A stretch of DNA of 53,080 nucleotides from Cognatiluteimonas telluris (lineage in GTDB: Bacteria; Pseudomonadota; Gammaproteobacteria; Xanthomonadales; Xanthomonadaceae): NCBI RefSeq assembly GCF_011320095.1, contig NZ_JAANOY010000016.1:1-53080 (forward strand), read 5' to 3'. Position 1 is the first letter of the stretch, and each line of letters opens with the position of its first letter. Below the pieces are notes generated by a model, which was not told the origin of the DNA, searched no databases, and worked only from the letters and a program-made list of their open reading frames with translations. Position numbers and translations under genes: made by a program. Shown piece after piece: positions 1-9,178 of the stretch.

Positions 1-266
1 GCCACCAGGTCGGCGGCCAGTGGCGCGCCGTCGCGGGCAAGGCCGGCATCGGAGGCCGCGACCTCGGCCGGCAGCGCATCGGCCCGGCGCGCGTGCGTGG
101 CCCGCACGCGGGCACGGCGGCCCCAGCCCCAGGCCGCCATGGCGACGATACCCAAGAAGGCCGCTACCCGGAACCGCTCGGGCCACAACTGCGGGGCGAG
201 GAAGGCCAGCCATGCCAGCACCACCGCGGCCGCGAGCAGCACGACGCGGGTGCGGCGCGCGACCAT
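1..266 (-). CDS. Partial membrane protein of unknown function (N-terminal 88 residues)
   Basis: The reading frame starts at an ATG that shares four bases (ATGA) with the stop of the kinase gene upstream on the same strand, so the two are probably co-transcribed. The visible N-terminus is a short Arg-rich segment, a hydrophobic helix at about residues 7-22, a short loop with PQLWPERF, a second helix at about 29-44, and then an Arg-rich, probably cytoplasmic stretch. Codons are strongly GC3-biased, as in the neighbours, which supports real coding. The gene runs off the left edge, so its length and C-terminal domain are unknown. I do not recognise the family. It could be a two-helix anchor for a cytoplasmic domain. 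Confidence 0.6.
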   Translation of the reverse strand, partial: MVARRTRVVLLAAAVVLAWLAFLAPQLWPERFRVAAFLGIVAMAAWGWGRRARVRATHARRADALPAEVAASDAGLARDGAPLAADLV

Positions 267-1198
267 CAGAGCGTGGTGCCGAACTGCTGCCGGAACTGCT
301 CGGCGAACTCGGCCCAGGTGAAGCGCTGGTTCTGGGTGCCGGGGTGCTCGATCTTCAGTGCGCCCATCAGCGAGGCCATGCGTCCGCAGGTCGGCAGGTC
401 GTAATCGCGCATCAGGCCGAAGATCAATCCGGCGCGATAGGCGTCCCCGCAGCCGGTGGGATCGGTGATGCGGCGCTCGTGCGCCGGCGGGATGTCGTGC
501 ACGGCGCCCTGGGTGTGGATGCGCGAGCCCTTCGGGCCCTGGGTGACGATATAGGCGCGGACCTTGCCGGCGATCGTCGCCTCGTCGTAGCCCGTGCGCT
601 CCTGCAGCAGGTTGGACTCGTAGTCGTTGACCACGACGTAGTCGGCCTGGTCGATGAAATGGCGGAATTCCTCGCCGCTGAACAGCGGCAGCGCCTGCCC
701 CGGGTCGAAGATGAAGGGGATGCCGGCGGCCTTGAATTCGCTGGCGTGCTGCAGCATCGCGTCGCGGCCGTCGGGGGCGACGATGCCGAAGCTCACGCCC
801 GGGACGTCGCGCACGTGGTTCTCGTGGCTGCGCATCATCGCGCCGGGGTGGAAGGCGGTGATCTGGTTGTCGTCCAGATCGGTGGTGATGAAGGCCTGCG
901 CGGTGAACAGCTCCGGCAACTCGCGGATCTGGTCCATGCGGATGCCGTGCTCGGCGAACCACTGCCGATAGGGGCCGAAATCCTGGCCGACGGTCGCCAT
1001 CGGCACCGGATCGTCGCCCAGCAGGCGCAGGTTGTAGGCGATGTTGCCGGCGCAGCCGCCGAACTCGCGCCGCATCCGCGGCACCAGGAACGAGACGTTG
1101 AGGATGTGGACCTTGTCCGGGAGGATGTGGTTCTTGAACTGGTCCGGGAACACCATGATGGTGTCGTAAGCCATCGAACCGCAGATCAACGCAGACAT
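266..1198 (-). CDS. PfkB-family carbohydrate/nucleoside kinase (adenosine kinase-like)
   Basis: A 310-residue ribokinase-superfamily kinase. The C-terminal PfkB signature DPTGCGDAYRAGL (about residues 247-259) holds the catalytic Asp of the GxGD anion-hole motif. The N-terminal FGGCAGNIAYNL segment matches the substrate-binding GG(x)N motif. Proteins of this type in proteobacteria are usually annotated as adenosine kinase or sugar kinase; the substrate cannot be read from sequence. The start at 1198 is chosen over a longer frame because an AGGGG ribosome site lies about 8 bases upstream and the protein then begins at the first beta strand (SALICGSMAYD). It overlaps the next leftward gene by ATGA. 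It is divergent from mreB across 367 bases. Confidence 0.88.
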   Translation of the reverse strand: MSALICGSMAYDTIMVFPDQFKNHILPDKVHILNVSFLVPRMRREFGGCAGNIAYNLRLLGDDPVPMATVGQDFGPYRQWFAEHGIRMDQIRELPELFTAQAFITTDLDDNQITAFHPGAMMRSHENHVRDVPGVSFGIVAPDGRDAMLQHASEFKAAGIPFIFDPGQALPLFSGEEFRHFIDQADYVVVNDYESNLLQERTGYDEATIAGKVRAYIVTQGPKGSRIHTQGAVHDIPPAHERRITDPTGCGDAYRAGLIFGLMRDYDLPTCGRMASLMGALKIEHPGTQNQRFTWAEFAEQFRQQFGTTL

Positions 1199-2612
<1,414 letters not shown>

Positions 2613-2779
2613 TCGATCACGGCGGGCGCGACGCAGTGAACAGCGAGCGGTCGGCGCTGGCCGCAAACAGCATCCATGCCTCCTGGGGACAGCGAACCAT
2701 GTGCCATCCGGCCGCGCGCGCAGCAGCATCGACCACTGCCCGTCGCCTCGCGCGCACCGCGCACCGCTGACCGACCGCC

Positions 2780-3799
2780 ATGGCCACCTACGCCGGCTCC
2801 CATCCCCCGCGCACCGGCGATATCGCCGGCACGCTGCGGCTGCTTGCGTACCTGGCCATCGCGGTCGCGTTGATCGTGCTCGACCATCGCGGCGGCTGGC
2901 TGGCGCAGATCCGCGCGCGCAGCGAACTGGTCGTGCAGCCGCTGTGGTGGCTGGCCGGCGCGCCGGCGCGGATCGGCGATGCGGTGCGCGACAACACCTC
3001 CACCCGCGCGCAGCTGGCCGATGAGAACCACGTGCTGCGCAATGCGTTGTTGATCAGCGGCGCGCGGCTGTCGCGGCTGCAGGCGGCGGCCGCCGAGAAC
3101 GCACGCCTGCGCGGGCTGCTCGGCGCCGGCCAGCGCGGCGGGCTGGACGTGCAGCTGGCGCCGATCCTCGATGTCGACCTGGATCCCACCCGGCAGCGGC
3201 TGATCCTGGATTCGGGCAGCCGCGATGGCGTGCAGGTGGGCCAGACCGTGATCGATGCCGGCGGCCTGCTCGGCCAGATCATCGGCGTGACCGCCGGCAC
3301 CGCGACGGTGCTGCTGATCACCGACCCCGACCACGCCGTCCCGGTGGTGGTCGCGCGCACCGGCGTGCGCCTGGTGGCCTACGGCAAGGGCCGTGGCGAC
3401 CGGCTGGAGCTGGCCAACATCCCGCTGTCCAGCGACATCCAGGTCGGCGACCGCATCGTCACCTCGGGCCTGGGCGGGCGGTTTCCCGCCGGCTTCGCGG
3501 TCGGCACGGTGATGTCGCTGCAGCCCGACGACAGCCGCGCGTTCCTGGTCGGGCAACTCAAGCCGGCCGCGCAGCTGGACCGCGGACGCGACGTGCTGCT
3601 GCTGAGGAACCGGGCCGCGCCCTTGCCGCCACCGCCGCCCGCGGTCATCGGCGACCTGCCGTCGGTCGCGAATCCACCGGTCCCCGAGCCCGCCGCCGTC
3701 GCCCACCCGGCCTCCAGCGCGCCGCCGCGGTCGCGCGCGACTTCAATGCCGTCCAGCGCCGATCGGCCGGCCCGCCCTGCGCCAGGGCGCACGCCATGA
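2780..3799 (+). CDS. mreC: Rod shape-determining protein MreC
   Basis: A 339-residue periplasmic scaffold of the elongasome that activates PBP2/RodA. It has an N-terminal cytoplasmic tail, one transmembrane helix at about residues 17-36, a coiled-coil segment (about 72-115, with LADENHVLRNALL), then the double beta-barrel MreC domain to about residue 275. The last 60 residues are a Pro/Ala-rich tail beginning PLPPPPPAVIG, a common variable extension in this lineage. The stop overlaps the mreD start by ATGA (3796-3799), indicating translational coupling. Confidence 0.95.
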   Translation: MATYAGSHPPRTGDIAGTLRLLAYLAIAVALIVLDHRGGWLAQIRARSELVVQPLWWLAGAPARIGDAVRDNTSTRAQLADENHVLRNALLISGARLSRLQAAAAENARLRGLLGAGQRGGLDVQLAPILDVDLDPTRQRLILDSGSRDGVQVGQTVIDAGGLLGQIIGVTAGTATVLLITDPDHAVPVVVARTGVRLVAYGKGRGDRLELANIPLSSDIQVGDRIVTSGLGGRFPAGFAVGTVMSLQPDDSRAFLVGQLKPAAQLDRGRDVLLLRNRAAPLPPPPPAVIGDLPSVANPPVPEPAAVAHPASSAPPRSRATSMPSSADRPARPAPGRTP

Positions 3800-4272
3800 T
3801 CCGCCCGCGCAATCCCTGGCTGCTGCCGCTGAGCGTGTTCGTCGCGCTGCTGCTGGGCCTGTTGCCATTGCCCGCGTGGCTGCTGCCGTTCCGGCCGTAC
3901 TGGCTGGCGCTGGTGGTGGCGTACTGGGTGATCGAGGATCCCGAGCGCGCGGGCCTGGGCTTCGCCTTCGCGATGGGCGTGCTGGCCGACCTTGCCTTCG
4001 GCGGCCTGCTCGGCGAGCAGGCGCTGCGGCTGGTGGTGATGGCCTTCATCCTGCAGCGCTTCCGCGCGCAGCTGCGCTTCTTCCCGCTGTCGCAGCAGGC
4101 GCTGGCGATCGGCGGCCTGCTGGTGAACGACCGCGTGGTCAGCGCCGCGGTGCATTTCACGCTCGGCGAGCCGCAACTGCCGTGGACGTTCTGGTGGGCG
4201 CCGCTGCTGGGCATGCTGCTGTGGGCGCCGGTCTTCCTGCTGCTGGACACGTTCCGGCTGGGACGCCGCTGA
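3796..4272 (+). CDS. mreD: Rod shape-determining protein MreD
   Basis: A 158-residue integral inner-membrane protein, almost entirely hydrophobic, with about five transmembrane helices. It fits MreD in length, hydrophobicity and position between mreC and mrdA. It contains the family-like segment RPYWLALVVAYWVIEDP near residues 34-50. MreD bridges MreC and the PBP2/RodA synthase. The start overlaps the mreC stop, and the stop lies one base before the mrdA ATG, so the block mreC-mreD-mrdA-rodA should be tightly co-translated. Confidence 0.93.
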   Translation: MIRPRNPWLLPLSVFVALLLGLLPLPAWLLPFRPYWLALVVAYWVIEDPERAGLGFAFAMGVLADLAFGGLLGEQALRLVVMAFILQRFRAQLRFFPLSQQALAIGGLLVNDRVVSAAVHFTLGEPQLPWTFWWAPLLGMLLWAPVFLLLDTFRLGRR

Positions 4273-4273
4273 C

Positions 4274-6382
4274 ATGACCCGGCGTCCGATCAAGAACGCC
4301 GGCGCCGAAGCCGCGCAGTTCCGTGCGCGCGCGGCGCTGGGCTTCGTGCTGGTGCTGCTCGCGCTCGGCGGCCTGGGCGGGTGGTACTTCAAGCTGCAGG
4401 TGATCGACCACGCCGACTACGCGATGCGCTCGCAGGCCAACCGGATCAAGCCGCGGCCGGTGATCCCCGGGCGCGGCCTGATCCTGGACCGCAAGGGCCG
4501 CGTGCTTGCCGACAACGTCCCGGCCTACCGGTTGGACGTCACCCCGGAGCAGGCCGGCGACATCCCGGACCTGGTCGCGCGGCTGTCGAAGATCATCGCG
4601 CTCAGCCCCGACGACATCGCCCACTTCAACACCGACCGCAAGGCCACCCGCGGCTTCCGCGCGGTGACCCTGAAGCTGCGCATCACCGACGAGGAGGCCG
4701 CGCGCTTCGCGGTCGACCGCTGGCGGTTTCCGGGCGTCGACCTGGTGCCGTACCTGAGCCGGCGCTATCCCTACGGCCCATTGTTCGCCCATGTGATCGG
4801 CTACGTCGGCCGCATCGACGACGCGGACCTGGCCAGGCTGGGCCAGACCAGCACCGCCTTCACCCACACCGGCAAGAGCGGGCTGGAGCGTTATTACGAA
4901 GACGCCCTGCGCGGCCGCATCGGCTACGAGCAGGTCGAGACCAATGTCGAAGGCCGCGCGCTGCACACCGTCGGCCGGGTGCCGGCGGTGCCGGGCGCGG
5001 ACCTGAAACTGTCGATCGACCTGGACCTGCAGCAGGCGGCGGCGACCGCGTTCGGCGACTTCGACGGCTCGGCGGTGGCAGTGGATCCGCGCACCGGCGA
5101 GATCCTGGCGATGGTCAGCCTGCCGAGCTTCGATCCCAACCTGTTCGTCAACGGCATCTCGCACGAGGACTACCGCGCGCTGATCGACAACCCGTCGCGG
5201 CCGCTGTTCAACCGCAACGTGCTCGGCGGCGGCCCACCGGGATCGACGATCAAGCCGTTCCTGGCGCTGGCCGCGCTGGACAGCGGCATGCGCACGGCCG
5301 ACGACAAGGTGTTCTCCACTGGCGAATTCCATATCCCCGGCCAGCGCCGCGGCTATCGCGACGCGCATGGCGGCGCCGGCTGGACCGACCTGCGCAAGTC
5401 GATCGCCGAGTCGGTGAACTACTACTACTTCAAGCTCGCCTACGACATGGGCATCAAGCGCTTCGATTACTGGGTGCGCAAGTTCGGCTTCGGCGAGCCC
5501 ACCGGGATCGACCTGCTGGGCGAGAACCCCGGCATCGTGCCGTCCCCGGAATGGAAGGCCAAGCACAGCAGGGAACCGTGGTACGTCGGCGAGACGGTGA
5601 TCGCCGGCATCGGCCAGGGCTACTGGAAAGTGACGCTGCTGCAACTCGCGCGCGGCGTCGCGGCGCTGGCGGACAACGGCTGGCGCCATCGCCTGCACCT
5701 GGCCAGCGCGCGCCGCGACGGCTACAACGCGCCGTGGGTGCCGCTGCCGCAGCCGGCGCCGGTGCGCATCAGCGACAACACCGCGCACCTGCGCGTGGTC
5801 GCCGAAGGCATGATGCAGACCATGCTGCCCGGCGGCACCGGCGCCGCGGTCGCGCGCGGCGCGCCCTACACGATCGCCGGCAAGACCGGCACCGCGCAGA
5901 ACACCAGCCGCAAGGGCAACATCAGTTCCAATCCGCATTCGCTGCCCCTGTCGCTGCGCCACCAGGCGTGGTTCATCGCCTATGCGCCGGTGGAGAACCC
6001 GCGGATCGCGGTCGCGGTGATGGTCGAGCACGGCGGCTTCGGCGCCAGCACCGCCGGTCCGATCGCGCGCAAGATCCTCGATGCGTACCTGCTGGGGAAG
6101 ATGCCGGAGCCGGAGCACGATGCGAACGTGATTGCGTCCCTCAAGACGCAATCCACGGCATCGACAACGCCCCGCGCCACGCGACCCTCATCGGCCTCGC
6201 CCGATGGCACGCGTGAGGCACCTGCTCCCGACGGGAAAAGGGAACCGCAGACCGCCGCGGGCTCGTCCGTGTCACCGGCGGCATCCGCGCCACGCCCCTT
6301 GTCCGCGTCGTCGGTCTCGCACCCGACGTCGCCCGACGGGTCTGCTCCCGGACCGCGCGAGCTATTGCGGGTCGTGCGATGA
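4274..6382 (+). CDS. mrdA: Penicillin-binding protein 2 (elongation transpeptidase)
   Basis: A class B PBP that crosslinks lateral-wall peptidoglycan together with RodA. N-terminal membrane anchor at about residues 16-37, pedestal/dimerisation domain (to about 240), then the transpeptidase domain. Catalytic motifs are intact: SxxK in PPGSTIKPFLAL near residue 322, SxN in ESVNYYY near 380, and KTG in AGKTGTAQ near 537. At 702 residues it is longer than usual. The conserved fold ends near residue 612 (ARKILDAYLLGKMP), and about 90 residues of Ser/Pro/Thr/Ala-rich tail follow, with codon use unlike the rest of the gene (TCA, ACA, AGG, CGA, GGA, CTA). The stop overlaps rodA by ATGA. Confidence 0.95.
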   Translation: MTRRPIKNAGAEAAQFRARAALGFVLVLLALGGLGGWYFKLQVIDHADYAMRSQANRIKPRPVIPGRGLILDRKGRVLADNVPAYRLDVTPEQAGDIPDLVARLSKIIALSPDDIAHFNTDRKATRGFRAVTLKLRITDEEAARFAVDRWRFPGVDLVPYLSRRYPYGPLFAHVIGYVGRIDDADLARLGQTSTAFTHTGKSGLERYYEDALRGRIGYEQVETNVEGRALHTVGRVPAVPGADLKLSIDLDLQQAAATAFGDFDGSAVAVDPRTGEILAMVSLPSFDPNLFVNGISHEDYRALIDNPSRPLFNRNVLGGGPPGSTIKPFLALAALDSGMRTADDKVFSTGEFHIPGQRRGYRDAHGGAGWTDLRKSIAESVNYYYFKLAYDMGIKRFDYWVRKFGFGEPTGIDLLGENPGIVPSPEWKAKHSREPWYVGETVIAGIGQGYWKVTLLQLARGVAALADNGWRHRLHLASARRDGYNAPWVPLPQPAPVRISDNTAHLRVVAEGMMQTMLPGGTGAAVARGAPYTIAGKTGTAQNTSRKGNISSNPHSLPLSLRHQAWFIAYAPVENPRIAVAVMVEHGGFGASTAGPIARKILDAYLLGKMPEPEHDANVIASLKTQSTASTTPRATRPSSASPDGTREAPAPDGKREPQTAAGSSVSPAASAPRPLSASSVSHPTSPDGSAPGPRELLRVVR

Positions 6383-7491
6383 GCGACATCCTGCGCTGGC
6401 TGTTCGAAATGCTCGGACGCCTGCTGCGCACGCTCGACTGGCCGCTGTGCCTGGCGCTGTTCGCGCTGATGGGCATCGGACTGATGGTGCTCTACAGCGC
6501 CGGCAACGAGTCGCCGCACCTGGTGCTGGCGCAGGGCTCACGCTTCGTGCTCGGCTTCGGTGCGATGTGGCTGCTGTCGCGGATCCCGCCGACGCAGTTG
6601 CGGCACTGGACGCCGCTGGTCTATGCCGCCTCGATCGTACCGCTGCTGATCGTGCTCGCGATCGGCCAGGGCAAGCACGGCAACCTCTGGATCAACCTGG
6701 GCGTGTTCTATTTCCAGCCGGCCGAAGTGCTCAAGCTGAGCCTGCCGATGATGGCGGCGTGGTACCTCAACCGCGGCATCCTGCCGCCGCGCCTGGGCGT
6801 GGTGCTGGTGACCGGCGTGATCATCGCGGTGCCGACGCTGCTGATCCTGCTGCAACCGGATTTCGGCACTGCCATGCTGGTCGGCATCAGCGGCGCGTTC
6901 GTGCTGTTCCTGGCCGGCCTGTCGTGGTGGTGGTTCGCGGCCGCCGCCAGCGGCGTCGCCGCGGTCGCGCCGGTGGCCTGGTTCTGGCTTCTGCGGCCGT
7001 ACCAGAAGGACCGCATCCTGACCTTCCTCAATCCCGAGTCCGACCCGCTGGGCGCGGGCTGGAACATCATCCAGTCCAAGATCGCGATCGGCTCCGGCGG
7101 CTGGACCGGCATGGGCTGGGGGCATGGGTCGCAGTCGCACCTGGACTACCTGCCCGAACACACCACCGATTTCGTGTTCGCGGTACTGAGCGAGGAGTTC
7201 GGCTGGATGGGCGTGGCGACCGTGCTGGCGCTGTACCTGGTCGTGATCGGCCGCTGCCTGTGGATCGCCAGCCAGGCGCGCGATGGTTTCTCGCGCCTGC
7301 TCGCCGGCAGCCTGGCGCTGTCGCTGTTCGTCTACGTGATCGTCAACGGCGGCATGATCGCCGGCCTGCTGCCGGTGGTCGGGGTGCCGATGCCGCTGCT
7401 CAGCTACGGCGGCACGTCCGCGGTCTCGCTGCTCGCGGGCCTGGGCGTGGTGATGGCGGTGCGCGCGCACAAGCCGGTGCACGGGCACTAG
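6379..7491 (+). CDS. rodA: Peptidoglycan glycosyltransferase RodA (SEDS family)
   Basis: A 370-residue SEDS polymerase with about ten transmembrane helices that makes glycan strands from lipid II as PBP2's partner. Family signatures: QGKHGNLWINLG near residue 94, the FAVLSEEFGWMG loop near 268 carrying conserved acidic residues, and the C-terminal PLLSYGGTSAVSLLAGLG near 337. It starts within the mrdA stop (ATGA, 6379-6382), the normal order for this pair. It is the last gene of the operon. The next gene is convergent, and the 114-base gap between them holds GC-rich inverted repeats but no U-tract terminator. Confidence 0.96.
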   Translation: MSDILRWLFEMLGRLLRTLDWPLCLALFALMGIGLMVLYSAGNESPHLVLAQGSRFVLGFGAMWLLSRIPPTQLRHWTPLVYAASIVPLLIVLAIGQGKHGNLWINLGVFYFQPAEVLKLSLPMMAAWYLNRGILPPRLGVVLVTGVIIAVPTLLILLQPDFGTAMLVGISGAFVLFLAGLSWWWFAAAASGVAAVAPVAWFWLLRPYQKDRILTFLNPESDPLGAGWNIIQSKIAIGSGGWTGMGWGHGSQSHLDYLPEHTTDFVFAVLSEEFGWMGVATVLALYLVVIGRCLWIASQARDGFSRLLAGSLALSLFVYVIVNGGMIAGLLPVVGVPMPLLSYGGTSAVSLLAGLGVVMAVRAHKPVHGH

Positions 7492-7605
7492 CGCCGGCCG
7501 GCCGCCATGCCGGTGGATGGCGAGGTCGCCGGCGCGGTCGCACGGTCGTTCGAAGGCAACGCACGCTGCATTGTCGCCGGCCGATGAAGACGGCCGGGAA
7601 ACTGG

Positions 7606-8067
7606 CTAGCGCGGCAGCGTCCGACGCCGCAGCCGGTCCATCGCCCACGACAGTCCCAGGCACGAGGCGAGCGCCAGCATCCAGTTCAAGGTCGTGGGGT
7701 GGTCCAGCAAGGGAAGCACGGCGGTGCTGGCCCGCCACCAGTCGCCACCCCGCAGCGCGAGTGCCACCAGCGCCGACACCGCCAGCAGGCCGAGCAGGGC
7801 GCGCTGGACCTGAACCTCCAGTCCCGATTCCACGCCGCCGCCGGCCCGCGCGTGACGGCATTGCGCGTCCAGCGTGCGCGCGAAATCCACTGGAAGCGCG
7901 GGCGTGACCGGCTCCCGCAATGCGCGCACGACGGTCCGATACGACCCCAGCGACGGATCGGCGGGTCCGGTGATGCCCGCGCGTTCGTCGCGCCAGGCGC
8001 GCTCCTGGGCCAGCCATTCGCGCTCTTCGGCATCGGTGAGGGGGGGCGGCATGGATTGGCGGGTCAT
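7606..8067 (-). CDS. Putative membrane anti-sigma / sigma-regulatory protein
   Basis: A 153-residue protein immediately downstream of the ECF sigma gene, with an ATGA start/stop overlap (8064-8067). The N-terminal half is hydrophilic and charged (EEREWLAQERAWRDER near residue 14) and includes LPVDFARTLDAQ, reminiscent of short linear motifs in zinc-free anti-sigma-like proteins of Xanthomonadales. Two hydrophobic segments follow at about residues 90-106 and 123-143, then a basic C-terminus. The role is inferred from position: genes coupled to an ECF sigma usually encode its membrane regulator. No zinc HxxxCxxC motif is visible, so a classical ZAS anti-sigma factor is not supported. Confidence 0.6.
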   Translation of the reverse strand: MTRQSMPPPLTDAEEREWLAQERAWRDERAGITGPADPSLGSYRTVVRALREPVTPALPVDFARTLDAQCRHARAGGGVESGLEVQVQRALLGLLAVSALVALALRGGDWWRASTAVLPLLDHPTTLNWMLALASCLGLSWAMDRLRRRTLPR

Positions 8068-8630
8068 GCGGCGACTCCAATGCGTGGCGCGAGCAGGTCG
8101 CGCAACAGTTTGCGGCTGCGGAACAGGTGGCTCTTGATCGTGCCCTCGGCCAGCCCGGTGACGCCTGCGATCTCGCTGATCGACATCTCCTCCAGGTGGT
8201 AGAGCGTGAGCAGCGTGCGCTGCAGTGGCGGCAATGCCTCGATCGCAGCGTGCAGGTGCTGCAGGCGTTGGGCTTCGGCGGTGCTGGCTTCCAGGTCGAA
8301 GCCGTCGGCGATGCGATCGAGCAACGGACTGCCCTCGTCGTCCGCTGCCGGCTCGGCCAGGGGAATGCGCTTGCGTTCCAGGTGGCGTCGCGCCACCGAG
8401 TACGCCACCTGCCCGATCCACGACTTCAACGGCGCGTCGTGCCGATACTGGTGCAGGCACTGGTGGACACGCAGGAAGGTGTCCTGGCACAGCTCGCGGG
8501 TGTCGTCGGGATGGCGGACCATGCGCTGGATGACGTGCCACACCAGGCCCTGGTAGTCGCGCACCAGCAGTTCGAAGGCGCCCGGCACCCCCGCCAGCAC
8601 GGCATCGACCCGCCTGCGTTCTTCGCTCAT
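8064..8630 (-). CDS. ECF-subfamily RNA polymerase sigma factor (RpoE-like)
   Basis: A 188-residue two-domain sigma factor. Region 2 lies at about residues 20-85 (LVRDYQGLVWHVIQRM, then DTRELCQDTFLRVH and the region 2.4-like WIGQVAYSVARRHLERKR). Region 4 lies at about 128-180, with the helix-turn-helix EMSISEIAGVTGLAEGTIKS. The ATG at 8630 sits only 8 bases downstream of a CGTATCC -10-like element on the same strand, so the mRNA may be leaderless; no Shine-Dalgarno sequence is visible. The divergent gene at 8763 has the same promoter element, suggesting autoregulation and co-regulation. The stimulus is unknown. Confidence 0.92.
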   Translation of the reverse strand: MSEERRRVDAVLAGVPGAFELLVRDYQGLVWHVIQRMVRHPDDTRELCQDTFLRVHQCLHQYRHDAPLKSWIGQVAYSVARRHLERKRIPLAEPAADDEGSPLLDRIADGFDLEASTAEAQRLQHLHAAIEALPPLQRTLLTLYHLEEMSISEIAGVTGLAEGTIKSHLFRSRKLLRDLLAPRIGVAA

Positions 8631-8638
8631 CCGGCACT

Positions 8639-8666
8639 GGATACGCCCGGCCCGCGGCCGGTTGCA
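8639..8666 (-). promoter_or_regulatory. ECF-type promoter for the sigma-factor gene (left arm of inverted repeat)
   Basis: Read on the minus strand this arm has TGCAACC (AAC-type -35), 14 bases, then CGTATCC (CGT-type -10), ending 8 bases before the sigma-factor ATG. It matches the forward arm at 8701-8728 at 26 of 28 positions. ECF promoters typically carry AAC and CGT cores; assigning it to this sigma factor is inference from position and duplication. Confidence 0.55.
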
Positions 8667-8700
8667 AGCGGCGGTGCGGAAGGGCCGGTGGCGCCGGGGC

Positions 8701-8728
8701 TGCAACCGGCCGCGGACCGGACGTATCC
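8701..8728 (+). promoter_or_regulatory. ECF-type promoter for the small membrane protein gene (right arm of inverted repeat)
   Basis: TGCAACC (8701-8707) and CGTATCC (8722-8728) are separated by 14 bases, in mirror image of the element upstream of the divergent sigma gene. The predicted start is near 8735, giving a leader of roughly 28 bases with a GGAAG ribosome site before the ATG at 8763. Confidence 0.55.
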
Positions 8729-8762
8729 ATGGCCCTGACCCGTCAACCACCGGAAGCCAACG

Positions 8763-9101
8763 ATGAATTTCGAAATCCTGATCCCGATCACCCTGTTCGT
8801 CTGCATCGCCTATGCGATCCGGGTGGTGTTCGATGCCCGGGTTCGCAAACAGATGATGGAATCCAACGGCTCGCAGGAGCTGGTCCGCACCATGATCGAA
8901 AGCGAGGAGGCCAACCGCCGCCACGCCTCGCTGCGTTGGGGAATCATCATGGTGGCGCTGGCCGCGGCCTTCGGCATGATCCAGGTCCAGGGCTGGAGCG
9001 ACCTGAACGCCGGCGCGCTCGCGCTGCTGGTCGGCGCGACCGGCATCGGCAACCTCGTGTATTACGCGTTGTCGCGCCGGTTGGGCGTCGTTGCCCGGTA
9101 A
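8763..9101 (+). CDS. Small two/three-helix inner-membrane protein (DUF6249-like)
   Basis: A 112-residue protein with an N-terminal transmembrane helix (about residues 5-22), an amphipathic charged region (DARVRKQMMESNGSQELVRT, about 24-43, followed by an acidic/basic stretch), and two more helices at about 60-75 and 84-102. It resembles small membrane proteins found beside ECF sigma genes in Xanthomonadaceae (DUF6249-type); I make that assignment from memory of the family. It is transcribed divergently from the sigma factor through a mirror-image promoter, so it is a likely regulon member and possible stress-envelope effector. It converges with the cNMP/EAL gene; a perfect 8-bp hairpin with a CA loop (9157-9174) lies between them. 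Confidence 0.7.
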   Translation: MNFEILIPITLFVCIAYAIRVVFDARVRKQMMESNGSQELVRTMIESEEANRRHASLRWGIIMVALAAAFGMIQVQGWSDLNAGALALLVGATGIGNLVYYALSRRLGVVAR

Positions 9102-9156
9102 GCGGCTTGGCTGTCGGCAGCCGCGACGCCGGCTGTCGACGCCATGCCAGGGCCGG

Positions 9157-9174
9157 CGACCGGCCAGCCGGTCG
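9157..9174. repeat. Hairpin in a convergent intergenic gap
   Basis: CGACCGGC (9157-9164), a CA loop, and GCCGGTCG (9167-9174) form a perfect 8-bp stem between two convergent genes. There is no T-run on either side. It may act as a bidirectional transcription-end structure, but this is not established. Confidence 0.35.
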
Positions 9175-9178
9175 TCGA

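Noticed and set aside
4157-6151. Long minus-strand open frame (664 codons) opposite mreD/mrdA, and similar long frames opposite tamB, pilU and bioF
   Set aside because: High GC makes stop codons rare in every frame. These are Arg/Ala/His-rich with no domain, and the opposite frame encodes a recognised protein with intact motifs.
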